DNA of 64,000 nt from Chitinophaga arvensicola. Its GTDB lineage: Bacteria; Bacteroidota; Bacteroidia; Chitinophagales; Chitinophagaceae. The notes beneath the pieces were generated by a model. It did no database searches. It saw only the letters and a program-made list of their open reading frames with translations, and had not been told where the DNA came from. Of the stretch, positions 42,393 through 51,991 are shown piece after piece. The stretch covers positions 1 to 64,000 of the forward strand of contig NZ_FOJG01000003.1 in assembly GCF_900110835.1 (NCBI RefSeq), in the 5' to 3' direction. Each line of letters begins with the position of its first letter. Within the stretch, counting starts at the first letter, position 1. The position numbers and the translations under genes are program-made.

Positions 42393-43838
42393 ATGATCAA
42401 CAGTAACGAAATAATTGATGATATAGCCAATAAGGAGTATGAGTTTGGCTTTAGCACCGATATTGAAATGGATATGGCTCCTCCGGGGCTCAATGAAGAT
42501 ATCATCCGTTTTATTTCGGCGAAGAAAAATGAACCTGAATGGCTGCTCGAATGGCGCCTGAAAGGATTTGCCGCGTTTAAGAAAATGGAATTCCCCAAAT
42601 GGCAGCATTTTGAAATGCCGGAATTAGACCTCCAGGCCCTTTCCTATTATGCCGCCCCTAAAAAGAAAGTACAGCTCAACAGCCTGGATGAAGTAGATCC
42701 GGAACTGCTGGCCACTTTCGCCAAACTGGGTATTCCCCTGAATGAACAGAAAGCCCTCACCGGTGTGGCCGTAGATGCGGTATTCGACAGCGTATCCGTT
42801 GCCACCACTTTCAAAGGAAAACTGAAAGAAATGGGTGTGATCTTCTGCTCCTTCGGTGAAGCAGTACAGGAACATCCTGACCTGGTAAAAAAATACCTGG
42901 GTAGTGTTGTACCTCACACGGACAATATCTTTGCTGCCCTTAATGCTGCCGTTTTCTCCGACGGATCTTTCGTTTACATTCCCAAAGGCGTACGCTGCCC
43001 GATGGAACTGAGCACTTACTTCCGTATCAATGCCCAGAACACCGGCCAGTTTGAACGTACCCTGATCATTGCAGACGACAACAGTTATGTGAGCTATCTC
43101 GAAGGCTGCACTGCCCCCATGCGTGATGAAAATCAGCTGCATGCGGCCGTAGTAGAGCTTGTAGCGATGGAACATGCAGAAATAAAATATTCTACCGTTC
43201 AAAACTGGTATCCCGGTGATAAAGACGGTAAAGGTGGTATCTATAACTTCGTGACCAAAAGAGGTATCTGCAAAGGCACTGCCAGCAAGATCTCCTGGAC
43301 ACAGGTAGAAACCGGCTCCGCTATCACCTGGAAATACCCAAGCGTAATCCTCCAGGGTGATCATTCTGAAGGCGAATTTTACTCCGTAGCAGTGGTTCGT
43401 AACAAACAGATCGCTGATACCGGTACCAAGATCCACCACATCGGTAAAGGCACCAAAAGCCGTATCATCTCCAAAGGTATCTCCGCCGGTCGTGGCGATA
43501 ACAGCTACCGCGGTCTGGTATCGGTGGGTCCACGCGCAGACAATGCCCGTAACTTTACCCAGTGCGATTCCCTCCTGATCGGTAACCAATGCGGTTCCCA
43601 CACGTTCCCATATATCGAATCCAGGAACAAAACAGCGATGATCGAACACGAAGCCACCACTTCGAAAATCGGGGAAGACCAGATCTTCTACCTGAATCAG
43701 AGAGGTATCGACAGCGAAAAAACAGTAGCCCTCATCGTAAATGGTTACGTGAAGGAAGTACTGAACCAGCTGCCGATGGAATTCGCAGTAGAAGCACAGA
43801 AATTATTATCTATTACATTGGAAGGAAGCGTTGGATAA
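42393..43838 (+). CDS. sufB: Fe-S cluster assembly scaffold protein SufB
   Basis: A 481-residue SufB of normal length. Typical segments: EPEWLLEWRLKGF near the N-terminus, RCPMELSTYFRINA, CTAPMRDENQLHAAVVEL (with a conserved Cys), ISWTQVETGSAITWKYPSVIL, and the C-terminal IGEDQIFYLNQRGI. With SufC and SufD it forms the SufBC2D complex on which clusters are built. Between sufA and sufC in the operon; the next ATG lies 42 bases after the stop. Confidence 0.96.
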   Translation: MINSNEIIDDIANKEYEFGFSTDIEMDMAPPGLNEDIIRFISAKKNEPEWLLEWRLKGFAAFKKMEFPKWQHFEMPELDLQALSYYAAPKKKVQLNSLDEVDPELLATFAKLGIPLNEQKALTGVAVDAVFDSVSVATTFKGKLKEMGVIFCSFGEAVQEHPDLVKKYLGSVVPHTDNIFAALNAAVFSDGSFVYIPKGVRCPMELSTYFRINAQNTGQFERTLIIADDNSYVSYLEGCTAPMRDENQLHAAVVELVAMEHAEIKYSTVQNWYPGDKDGKGGIYNFVTKRGICKGTASKISWTQVETGSAITWKYPSVILQGDHSEGEFYSVAVVRNKQIADTGTKIHHIGKGTKSRIISKGISAGRGDNSYRGLVSVGPRADNARNFTQCDSLLIGNQCGSHTFPYIESRNKTAMIEHEATTSKIGEDQIFYLNQRGIDSEKTVALIVNGYVKEVLNQLPMEFAVEAQKLLSITLEGSVG

Positions 43839-43880
43839 TTCATTATCCAGCTAATACATACAGAACGAAATAAAACAATC

Positions 43881-44645
43881 ATGCTGACGATTAAAAATCT
43901 GCACGCAGAAGTAGAAGGGAAAAAAATTCTGAAAGGCATTAATCTCGAAATAAACAAAGGAGAGATGCACGCTATCATGGGACCTAACGGTTCCGGCAAA
44001 AGCTCATTGGCTTCTGTTCTGGCGGGACGTGATAACTACACTGTCACCGAAGGTGAAGTTTGGTTCAACGGCAAAAATCTGCTGGATATGGCTCCGGAAG
44101 ATCGCGCCCGCGAAGGTGTTTTCCTCGCTTTTCAGTACCCCGTAGAAATTCCAGGTGTTTCTAACCTCAACTTCCTCAAAACTGCCCTGAACGAAATCAG
44201 AGCGTATAAAGGCCTTCCTGCCCTCGAAGCAAGAGAGTTCCTGAAGCTGACCAAGGAAAAACAACAACTGGTTGACTTCCACTCCAACCTCATGAACCGT
44301 TCCCTCAACGAAGGATTCAGCGGTGGAGAAAAGAAACGTAATGAAATTTTCCAACTGGCGATGCTGGACCCTCAACTGGCTATCCTGGATGAAACAGATT
44401 CCGGACTGGATATCGATGCCCTCCGTATTGTTTCAAATGGTGTAAACAAATTACGCGATGGAGAAAAATCCTTCGTAGTGATTACCCACTATCAACGCCT
44501 GCTGGAGTACATTATACCTGACTTCGTGCATGTATTGTACAACGGCCGTATCATCAAAACCGGTACCAAAGAACTCGCACTGGAACTGGAAGAAAGAGGA
44601 TATGACTGGTTGAAAGAGGAATTACATTTGAAAGAATCTGTATAA
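43881..44645 (+). CDS. sufC: Fe-S cluster assembly ATPase SufC
   Basis: A 254-residue ABC-type ATPase. Walker A GPNGSGKS is at 34-41, signature FSGGEKKRNEIFQ, Walker B LAILDETDSGLDIDAL, and H-loop VITHYQRLL. The lack of membrane partners and the typical VYYNGRxxxTG-type end (VLYNGRIIKTG) identify SufC. It powers the SufBC2D scaffold. Nine bases separate its stop from sufD. Confidence 0.96.
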   Translation: MLTIKNLHAEVEGKKILKGINLEINKGEMHAIMGPNGSGKSSLASVLAGRDNYTVTEGEVWFNGKNLLDMAPEDRAREGVFLAFQYPVEIPGVSNLNFLKTALNEIRAYKGLPALEAREFLKLTKEKQQLVDFHSNLMNRSLNEGFSGGEKKRNEIFQLAMLDPQLAILDETDSGLDIDALRIVSNGVNKLRDGEKSFVVITHYQRLLEYIIPDFVHVLYNGRIIKTGTKELALELEERGYDWLKEELHLKESV

Positions 44646-44653
44646 AAAGAACT

Positions 44654-45973
44654 ATGACAAGCGATATGATATTGCCATTTTACCAGGCGTTAACTGAAGA
44701 TGTAAATGCGCTGTCGGCACAGGTTCCGGCCCTCGCTACAGACACGCTGCAGGACATCCGCCGCAAAGCCCTGGAGCGCTTTTCAACGATAGGCCTGCCT
44801 ACGCTGAAAACGGAAGCATGGCGCTACACGAATATTCAGCGCTACCTGAAAGAGTTTCCTTATGAACTGCTCACCACCGCTGCTGCTGTTGCAGAAGACG
44901 TAGTGAACAGCACTGCCATACCTGAACTGGACTGCTACCGCGTTGTGCTGGTAAACGGTCACCTGCAGGCGGACCAGTCTACCCTTCCGGAAGGTAAAGG
45001 TATCACCATTGGCGCCATGAGTGCCAATACTACCGCTACCGGTTTTGTGACTTATTTCAATGAACAACAACACCTGGCCGCTGAATCAATGGCCCAGCTT
45101 AATACCGCCCTCTTCGCTGACGGACTGTATATAGAACTGGCTGCCAATACCGTGGTCGATAAACCCATACATGTAGTAAACGTTTACTCCTGTACTGCGC
45201 ACGCCTTCATTCAACCCCGCCACCTGTGGGTGCTGAACAGAAACGCGGCAGCTACCATCATTGAAACGTCTATCCACCCGGAAACCGCTACCATTGCATT
45301 CGCCAACAGCGTACTGGAAACCGTAGTGATGGAAAACGCAGAACTCTGGCATTACAACATCCAGCAGGGAGCCGAAAGCTTCCGGGAAGTACATACCACT
45401 GCGGCACAACAACATAAAGACAGCCGTTACCACCATTTTAATTTCACCCTGCCCAACACCCCGTTCACCCGTAACAACCTGAGCGTGGCCCTGAAAGGCA
45501 GTCATACCGAAACTAATCTGAACGGTTTATATATTGCCAGTAAACACCAGCATGTCGATAACCATACCTTTATGGATCACATCATGCCGGACTGCAACAG
45601 TAATGAACTGTACAAAGGCGTACTGCTGGATAGCTCCAACGGGGTATTCACCGGTAAAATCCTTGTACACCAGGAAGCGCAGAAAACAAATGCTTTCCAG
45701 CAGAACAACAACCTCCTGCTCGGTACCAAAGCGGATATCAATTCCCAGCCACAACTGGAAATTTATGCCGACGACGTAAAGTGCAGCCATGGTTTTACTG
45801 CCGGTCAGTTCAGTGAAGAGTCCATGTTCTACCTCCGCTCCCGCGGCATAGGTGAAGATGCGGCAAAAGCACTGATGGTAAACGCCTTCTCCCACGACAT
45901 TACAGACGCGGTAAAGGTACCTGCCCTGCAACATTTCCTGCAGGAGCAGATTGCGGAGATCATGAATAACTAA
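44654..45973 (+). CDS. sufD: Fe-S cluster assembly protein SufD
   Basis: A 439-residue SufD. It starts with the helical N-domain (LERFSTIGLPTLKTEAWRYTN, the W-R-Y-T-N motif common in SufD), has a central right-handed beta-helix, and ends QFSEESMFYLRSRGIGEDAAKALMVNAFSHD, paralogous to SufB's C-terminus. It partners SufB in the SufBC2D scaffold and is needed for iron acquisition in model systems. Confidence 0.95.
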   Translation: MTSDMILPFYQALTEDVNALSAQVPALATDTLQDIRRKALERFSTIGLPTLKTEAWRYTNIQRYLKEFPYELLTTAAAVAEDVVNSTAIPELDCYRVVLVNGHLQADQSTLPEGKGITIGAMSANTTATGFVTYFNEQQHLAAESMAQLNTALFADGLYIELAANTVVDKPIHVVNVYSCTAHAFIQPRHLWVLNRNAAATIIETSIHPETATIAFANSVLETVVMENAELWHYNIQQGAESFREVHTTAAQQHKDSRYHHFNFTLPNTPFTRNNLSVALKGSHTETNLNGLYIASKHQHVDNHTFMDHIMPDCNSNELYKGVLLDSSNGVFTGKILVHQEAQKTNAFQQNNNLLLGTKADINSQPQLEIYADDVKCSHGFTAGQFSEESMFYLRSRGIGEDAAKALMVNAFSHDITDAVKVPALQHFLQEQIAEIMNN

Positions 45974-45980
45974 TTTTACG

Positions 45981-47228
45981 ATGGAACATGTTGCTCACAT
46001 AATAACCGAAGGCCTGGACATAACGCAGATCAGAAAGGATTTTCCTATCCTGCAGCAACAGGTACATGGTAAGCCGCTGGTTTACTTCGACAACGGAGCC
46101 ACCACGCAGAAACCACAGGTAGTAATAGATGCGGAAGCCCGCTATTACGAAGAATATAACAGCAATGTGCACCGTGGTGTGCATCACCTGAGCCAGGTAG
46201 CCACCAACGCCTACGAGAAAGCCCGCATCACTGTTGCCGGCTATATCAACGCAGCAGACCCGCATGAAGTCATTTTCACCAGCGGAACTACCGCCAGCAT
46301 CAACCTGGTAGCCAGCACCATGAGCCGCCGTTTCCTCAAAGCAGGCGACAGCGTGATCATTTCTGCCATGGAACACCATAGTAATATAGTGCCCTGGCAA
46401 ATGGCCTGCGAAGATAGCGGCGCCACCCTCAAAGTAATCCCGATCAATGAACGGGGTGAACTGAAGATGGATACCTTTGAAGCCATGCTCGATGATTCCG
46501 TTAAAATTGTATCGGTTACCTATGTGTCCAATACCATGGGCACCGTGAACCCGGTACAGGATATCATTGCACTGGCCCATGCCCGCAACATACCGGTACT
46601 GCTGGATGCCGCCCAGGCTATTCAGCACATCAGTATCGATGTACAGGCGCTCGACGTGGATTTCCTCGCTTTCTCCGGCCATAAGATATATGGACCAACG
46701 GGAACAGGTATACTCTACGGCAAAAAAGAATGGCTCAATAAACTGCCCCCTTACCAGGGTGGCGGCGATATGATCAAAACCGTTACTTTCGAAAAAACGA
46801 TCTATAACGAACTGCCGTACAAATTCGAAGCAGGTACCCCGAACATCGCCGGCGGCATCGCCCTGGGTACTGCTATTGAATACCTGCAGCAAACCGGCAT
46901 CTCCAAAATCCAGCAATGGGAAGAAGAGCTGATGGAATACGCTATGCAGGAGCTACGTAAGATCGATGGGATCCGCTTTATCGGGGATGCGGCGGAAAGA
47001 AGCGGCGCTATCTCTTTCCTGGTACACAACATTCACCCGTTTGATATGGGTGAACTGCTGGACCAGCAAGGCATTGCCGTAAGAACCGGGCATCACTGCA
47101 CCGAACCACTGATGGATCTGTTCCAGATCCCCGGTACCGTTCGTGCATCCCTCTCTTTTTATAATACCAAGGAAGAAATAGACAAACTGGTAGCCGGCAT
47201 TAAAAGAGCCGCTTCCATGCTTTTGTAA
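45981..47228 (+). CDS. sufS: Cysteine desulfurase SufS
   Basis: A 415-residue group II cysteine desulfurase. The PLP lysine is K235 in SGHKIYGPTG; the persulfide-forming Cys is C373 in VRTGHHCTEPLM, where the RxGHHCxxP pattern is that of SufS. It takes sulfur from cysteine and passes it to SufE. Its stop is followed by the sufE start within 10 bases, which fits the SufS-SufE partnership. Confidence 0.96.
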   Translation: MEHVAHIITEGLDITQIRKDFPILQQQVHGKPLVYFDNGATTQKPQVVIDAEARYYEEYNSNVHRGVHHLSQVATNAYEKARITVAGYINAADPHEVIFTSGTTASINLVASTMSRRFLKAGDSVIISAMEHHSNIVPWQMACEDSGATLKVIPINERGELKMDTFEAMLDDSVKIVSVTYVSNTMGTVNPVQDIIALAHARNIPVLLDAAQAIQHISIDVQALDVDFLAFSGHKIYGPTGTGILYGKKEWLNKLPPYQGGGDMIKTVTFEKTIYNELPYKFEAGTPNIAGGIALGTAIEYLQQTGISKIQQWEEELMEYAMQELRKIDGIRFIGDAAERSGAISFLVHNIHPFDMGELLDQQGIAVRTGHHCTEPLMDLFQIPGTVRASLSFYNTKEEIDKLVAGIKRAASMLL

Positions 47229-47238
47229 ACAGGTGAAT

Positions 47239-47667
47239 ATGACGATTCAGGAAATACAGGAAGAAATAATATCCGATTTTTCGGTGATGGGCAGCTGGGA
47301 AGATAAATATGAATATATCATCCAGCTGGGTAAGGAATTACCGCTCATCGCAGAAGAATTCAAAACACCGGATAATCTGATCAAAGGGTGCCAGTCGCGC
47401 GTGTGGCTGCATACAGAACTGAAAGACGGGAAACTCATTTTCACCGCTGATAGCGATGCCGTCATCACCAAAGGATTGGTAAGCCTGATGATTTATGTAC
47501 TCTCCGGTCATACACCACAGGAAATCGCTTCCGCAGAGATCTATTTCATTGATGCTATCGGATTGAGCAGCCATCTCTCCCCCACCCGTTCCAACGGGTT
47601 GCTGAGTATGCTCAAACAGATGAAGCTGTACGCCATCGCCTACCAGGCTAAAATTAACCAGCAATGA
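47239..47667 (+). CDS. sufE: Sulfur acceptor protein SufE
   Basis: The ATG at 47239 has AGGTGA five bases before it; the GTG at 47233 is in frame but less well placed. The 142-residue protein has the sulfur-accepting Cys at C51 in LIKGCQSRVWL, and the family ending LSPTRSNGLLSMLKQMK. It receives persulfide from SufS and increases its activity. The stop overlaps the next gene's ATG (ATGA). Confidence 0.94.
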   Translation: MTIQEIQEEIISDFSVMGSWEDKYEYIIQLGKELPLIAEEFKTPDNLIKGCQSRVWLHTELKDGKLIFTADSDAVITKGLVSLMIYVLSGHTPQEIASAEIYFIDAIGLSSHLSPTRSNGLLSMLKQMKLYAIAYQAKINQQ

Positions 47668-47975
47668 GTGAAGCAACATTAAGAGAACAGATAGAAGCAC
47701 AGCTCAGAACCGTTTATGATCCGGAAATTCCCGTGAACATTATGGAACTCGGACTGGTATACGAAATCAAGATCAAGGAAAATAACCGCATCGGGATTGA
47801 TATGACCCTCACCGCTCCGGGTTGTCCGGTAGCAGGAGATATCATCCGCGAAGTAGACGAAAAAGTAAGAAACATAGAAGGCGTCTCTGATGTGGATGTT
47901 CACCTTACCTTCGATCCACCATGGACCAAGGATATGATGAGCGAAGAAGCAAAACTGGAACTGGGCTTTATGTAA
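47664..47975 (+). CDS. MIP18 family (DUF59) Fe-S maturation protein, SufT/PaaD-like
   Basis: A 103-residue protein. The DUF59 pattern is clear: LRTVYDPEIPVNIMELGLVYEIKI, then MTLTAPGCPVAGDIIREVDEKV, with the conserved Cys in GCP and FDPPWTKDMMSEEAKLELG at the end. Its relatives SufT and Mip18/CIA2 assist Fe-S delivery. Last gene of the suf operon, overlapping sufE by four bases and ending before the terminator at 48001. Confidence 0.93.
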   Translation: MSEATLREQIEAQLRTVYDPEIPVNIMELGLVYEIKIKENNRIGIDMTLTAPGCPVAGDIIREVDEKVRNIEGVSDVDVHLTFDPPWTKDMMSEEAKLELGFM

Positions 47976-48000
47976 AAAATCCCCGTTTTTTTAATATTTA

Positions 48001-48055
48001 AAACCAAATATCAAATACACTGCGTAGTGTTGACTGATATTTGGTTTTTTATTTT
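48001..48055 (+). terminator. Terminator of the suf operon
   Basis: AAACCAAATATCA pairs with TGATATTTGGTTT, the loop carries a smaller ACACT...AGTGT hairpin, and TTTTATTTT follows. It sits 26 bases past the last suf gene and separates it from the SWIM-domain gene. Confidence 0.9.
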
Positions 48056-48093
48056 ATGGAATTATTTAATTTGTGCCTTAAATCCTTAATCCA

Positions 48094-49410
48094 TTGAACC
48101 TATCCGACGAACAAGTGCTTGCTATGGCGCCCGATGAATCTTCCCGCAAATCCGGGAAGGACCTGGCCAATCCGGCTAAATGGGTCAGTAAAGGCGTCAG
48201 CGAGATAGCGTTATGGGGTGAGTGCCAGGGTAGCGGCAGTAAACCATACCAGACACAGATAGATACCGGCAACATGGCGTTCAAATGCAGTTGCCCCAGT
48301 CGTAAGTTTCCATGCAAACATGGCCTCGGCCTGTTATTATTATATGCCAGACAAAGGGCTTCTTTCCCGGAAGAAGCGCCTCCTGCCTGGGTAAGCGAAT
48401 GGCTGGCCAAACGTGCAGAGAAAGAAGAGAAGAAAGCCACTACTGCCGCTGCCCCCGATAAGCAGGCCGATTCAGCTGCAGCCCAGGCAAAAAGGCAACA
48501 GGCCCGGATGCAGAAAGTAAGCGATGGCACCCATGAATTACTACGCTGGATGAAAGACCTGGTGCGCAACGGCATCATGGACATGCCGGAAAAAGATCCC
48601 TCCTTCTTTGAAAATATGATCCGCCGCATGGTAGATGCACAGGCCCCCGGCCTCGCCGCCATGATGCGCGAACTCGCAGATATCAGCTATTTCCACGACG
48701 GCTGGCAATCGATCTTCATCAACCAGCTGACCCGTATCTACCTGGTGATCCAGGGCTATCAGCATCTTGATCAGTTGCCATCCGGACTGCAGCAGGATAT
48801 CCGGAGTCTTACCGGGTTTCCCGTTTCCCAGGAAGAACTGAAAGAGCAAACCGGTATTACAGATACCTGGCAGGTACTGGGAAAACAAACAACAGAAGAA
48901 GACCGCCTCGTGGTGGAACGGTACTGGCTGTACGGCGTAAACACCCAACGCCGCGCATTGATCCTGCAGTTTTTTGTACGCGGACAAAGCACCCTCGCCA
49001 ATACCCTTACGCCCGGCTCCTCCATACAGGCAGAACTGGTGTACTACCCTTCTGCCGCTCCGCTGCGGGCGCTCATCAAACAACAGATGACAGTGCCGGC
49101 CAATCACAGTTTTACCGGTCAGGCCAACTGGCAGGAAGTAGTGGCTGCACAAACGGAGACCAGCAGCGTACTACCTGTGTATAACGACCAGGTATATACG
49201 ATTGCGCATCTCACCCCTGTCTGGCACCAGGAACAATGGTGGCTGCAGGATAATCAACAGCAGCTGATGCCCGTGAAAAAGACCTTCCAGCATATATGGA
49301 AACTGCTCGCGCTCAGTGGTGGTGAACCACTGCATATGGCTGTTACAGGAAAAGAAACCCAGTACGAACCCATTGGCGTTTGGCATGAACAGGAATACAA
49401 AATATTATAA
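48094..49410 (+). CDS. SWIM zinc-finger protein (first gene of the MoxR-vWA cluster)
   Basis: The start is a TTG at 48094: the N-terminus MNLSDEQVLAMAPDESS agrees with homologues as I recall them, whereas the next ATG, at codon 11, would cut it. The zinc knuckle is at C65, C67, C74 and H76 (CxCx6CxH, FKCSCPSRKFPCKHGLGLLL), preceded by WGECQGSGSKPYQ, a region for substrate binding in the family. The remaining 360 residues contain a charged, Ala/Lys-rich linker (about 110-145) and a helical/beta region. SWIM domains bind nucleic acid or protein. Its stop shares one base with the next ATG (TAATG). Confidence 0.85.
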   Translation: MNLSDEQVLAMAPDESSRKSGKDLANPAKWVSKGVSEIALWGECQGSGSKPYQTQIDTGNMAFKCSCPSRKFPCKHGLGLLLLYARQRASFPEEAPPAWVSEWLAKRAEKEEKKATTAAAPDKQADSAAAQAKRQQARMQKVSDGTHELLRWMKDLVRNGIMDMPEKDPSFFENMIRRMVDAQAPGLAAMMRELADISYFHDGWQSIFINQLTRIYLVIQGYQHLDQLPSGLQQDIRSLTGFPVSQEELKEQTGITDTWQVLGKQTTEEDRLVVERYWLYGVNTQRRALILQFFVRGQSTLANTLTPGSSIQAELVYYPSAAPLRALIKQQMTVPANHSFTGQANWQEVVAAQTETSSVLPVYNDQVYTIAHLTPVWHQEQWWLQDNQQQLMPVKKTFQHIWKLLALSGGEPLHMAVTGKETQYEPIGVWHEQEYKIL

Positions 49411-50891
49411 TGGAGCACTGGAATCAACTGATCAATACTGCCCTGCTGGGTACTGCCAAAAAACCGGCCGATAGCCAGGGACTGAATGGTCCGCTGCAGG
49501 AAGCTGCCCATACCATTCTTAATAACCAGACCGATAAAGAAGAACAGTTCCTGCAACTGGCAGCGCTTATCTATAATTTCCGGCAGAGCGGTACACAACC
49601 GGTTACAGCTGTGGTGGAACCCATTGCGGTTTGCCCGCCGGAAACACGGTTGTACTGTGCACCCGCAGCGGTAAGGGTATTACAACAGGCACTGGAAACA
49701 GAGAGCATACAGCTGCTGGAGCTGTGGCTCGAATACTGTACCAAAGCAAATCTCCTGCTCCCCCCGGCGCAATTGCCGGTGATGCTCGACAAGGGCTGGC
49801 GCAATAAATCACTCCGCACGCTGGTGGCCACCGCCGGCGGACAAAGAGCCGAATGGCTGGGTCGTTTTAATCCCGACTGGAACTTTTCCCGCGTAGTAGA
49901 TACCATAGAAGACCGCTGGCAAAACGGCGCCACCGCACAGCGGCTGGAGGCCCTCAAGGAATTACGGGCTACCGATCCGGCTATGGCCAGGTCCTGGCTA
50001 CAGCAATCCTGGCCCAAAGAAAGCGCTACCGTGAAAGCGGAATTGCTCACCGCCCTGGAAAAACCGGCGGATCCCAACGATATTGAATGGCTCGAATCCC
50101 TGCTGAATGAGAAAAGCAAGCAGGTGAAAGAGACCGCACAACGTCTCCTGAAAAAATTACCCGGCTCCACCCTGCACGAAAAGTACTGGCAAATAGTGGC
50201 CGGCGCTATACAAATAGATGAGTACGGGCAAGTAACGGTAGCATTGCCGGAAATCACGGATGAAAGTATCTTCCAGAGCGGTATCGATAAACTCAGCCAT
50301 GATAAAACCGTGTCGGATGAAACCCATATCCTCTACCAGCTCATCAGCGCGATCCATCCCGCCCGGTGGGAGGAACATTTCAACAGGAATACCGAAAGGG
50401 TGATTGCCCTGTTCCAGCAACAGGAAGGCCTGAAACCTTTTATTCCTGCACTGGTACTGGCCATTGCCACCTTCGAAGACCGGGAGCGGGCGGAGACATT
50501 TATGCATCACAGTGAGGAATTCTATATTGATGTGATCCCGATGCTGCCGCCGGACCAGCAACAGCAGTTCAGTGAGAAATTCTTTGATGAACACCCGGAA
50601 TCCATCATACAATATGCGTGTGATAACCCGGAGGAATGGAGTTTATCGTTGTGTACCCGGATCTTTAAGTACGCCGCCACGCAGCCTTATACCTATAACC
50701 AGCAATTCATGAACAATCATATCCGGCAGATCCCGGTAAGTATTGCAGGTGTGCTCGACAGTATCGTGCCCACGGAGGCTTATCATACGGGCTACTGGAA
50801 TAATATAAAGGTGCACCTCGGCAGGCTGCTGCAAGCCAAAAGCCAGATCAACGCCGTGGCCTTTCAATTAAAAAACGGATCAACATTTTAA
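49410..50891 (+). CDS. DUF5691 family protein
   Basis: A 493-residue cytosolic protein that starts MEHWNQLINTALLGTAKKP, which I recall as the opening of DUF5691. Middle residues (about 170-250) form helical repeats (LEALKELRATDPAMARSWLQ, then LLTALEKPADPNDIEWLESL) like HEAT repeats. The rest is alpha-helical with no catalytic motif. In Bacteroidota and other phyla the family is found with SWIM, MoxR, vWA and DUF5682 proteins. Its role is probably structural or scaffolding. Confidence 0.78.
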   Translation: MEHWNQLINTALLGTAKKPADSQGLNGPLQEAAHTILNNQTDKEEQFLQLAALIYNFRQSGTQPVTAVVEPIAVCPPETRLYCAPAAVRVLQQALETESIQLLELWLEYCTKANLLLPPAQLPVMLDKGWRNKSLRTLVATAGGQRAEWLGRFNPDWNFSRVVDTIEDRWQNGATAQRLEALKELRATDPAMARSWLQQSWPKESATVKAELLTALEKPADPNDIEWLESLLNEKSKQVKETAQRLLKKLPGSTLHEKYWQIVAGAIQIDEYGQVTVALPEITDESIFQSGIDKLSHDKTVSDETHILYQLISAIHPARWEEHFNRNTERVIALFQQQEGLKPFIPALVLAIATFEDRERAETFMHHSEEFYIDVIPMLPPDQQQQFSEKFFDEHPESIIQYACDNPEEWSLSLCTRIFKYAATQPYTYNQQFMNNHIRQIPVSIAGVLDSIVPTEAYHTGYWNNIKVHLGRLLQAKSQINAVAFQLKNGSTF

Positions 50892-50911
50892 AACATCTTA
50901 ACTAACATACC

Positions 50912-51991
50912 ATGTCAGAGATTTTACGTTACCACGCCGAACAGCTGTATGCACAGGAGTTGGAAGAACTGAAAAGGCAGGACACCGGGAAACGTCCGCA
51001 TAACTGGTTGTTAACACCGCAGGCGGTAGTTACCTACCTGATCGGCGGGAAACTGAAAAACGGATTTGAAGTCACCCCTAAATATATCGGCAGCAAACGC
51101 CTCATGGAAATAGCAGTGGCTACGCTCGCTACCGATCGCGCCCTGTTACTCTACGGTTTACCCGGTACGGCCAAAAGCTGGGTGAGTGAACACCTGGCTG
51201 CCGCCATCAGTGGCGACTCTACCATGATCATCCAGGGTACGGCCGGCACCAGCGAGGAAAGCGTAAGATATGGCTGGAACTATGCCCGTCTCCTTGCCGA
51301 AGGCCCTTCCCGCAATGCGCTGGTGGAAACGCCGGTAATGCGTGCCATGCAGAATGGTAAGATTGCCCGCATCGAAGAACTGACCCGTATCGGTGCCGAT
51401 GTACAGGATACTTTGATTACCATTCTCTCCGAAAAAACCCTTCCAATACCTGAATTAAATACAGAAGTACAGGCTACTAAAGGGTTCAATATCATTGCTA
51501 CTGCGAACAACCGCGACAAAGGAGTAAATGAATTATCCAGTGCGTTGAAACGTCGCTTCAATACGGTTATCTTACCAGTACCTGACTCCATGGAAGAGGA
51601 AATTGATATTGTGAGAAGAAGGGTTGAGAGCTTTGAAAAGATCATGGAACTGCCGGCGGAAAAACCGGCCCTTGAAGAAATCCGTCGTATCGTTACCATC
51701 TTCCGCGAGTTACGGAACGGCGTAACCCTTGATGGCAAAACCAAGCTGAAATCGCCTGGTAGTACCCTGAGTACTGCGGAAGCCATTTCAGTGGTGAATA
51801 ACGGACTGGCGCTGGCCGCCTATTTTGGTGACGGCACCCTGAATGCGGCAGATCTTGCTGCCGGTATTATCGGCGCGGTGGTAAAAGACCCGGTGCAGGA
51901 TAAACTGGTCTGGCAGGAATACCTGGAAACGGTTGTGAAAACGAGGGAAGAATGGAAGGATGTGTACCGGGCCTGCCGGGATCTGGCGTAG
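50912..51991 (+). CDS. MoxR-type AAA+ ATPase (YehL-like)
   Basis: A 359-residue ATPase. Walker A GLPGTAKS at 82-89; sensor 1 in IIATANNRD around 195-202; arginine-finger region ALKRRF at 211-216. The Walker B position reads IARIEEL (151-157), with Glu-Glu where DE is usual, as in some MoxR branches. The MoxR insertion after helix 2 is visible as GTAGTSEESVRYGWNY. The N-terminal 60 residues (MSEILRYHAEQLYAQELEEL) are helical. MoxR proteins act as chaperones or remodellers with vWA partners; the vWA gene is two genes downstream. Confidence 0.9.
   Translation: MSEILRYHAEQLYAQELEELKRQDTGKRPHNWLLTPQAVVTYLIGGKLKNGFEVTPKYIGSKRLMEIAVATLATDRALLLYGLPGTAKSWVSEHLAAAISGDSTMIIQGTAGTSEESVRYGWNYARLLAEGPSRNALVETPVMRAMQNGKIARIEELTRIGADVQDTLITILSEKTLPIPELNTEVQATKGFNIIATANNRDKGVNELSSALKRRFNTVILPVPDSMEEEIDIVRRRVESFEKIMELPAEKPALEEIRRIVTIFRELRNGVTLDGKTKLKSPGSTLSTAEAISVVNNGLALAAYFGDGTLNAADLAAGIIGAVVKDPVQDKLVWQEYLETVVKTREEWKDVYRACRDLA

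Noticed and set aside
42624..43649. 341-codon leftward frame opposite sufB
   Set aside because: It is a codon-bias shadow of sufB, with no domain.
45960..46916. 318-codon leftward frame opposite sufS
   Set aside because: It is a shadow of sufS; the sufS catalytic residues are all in place on the other strand.
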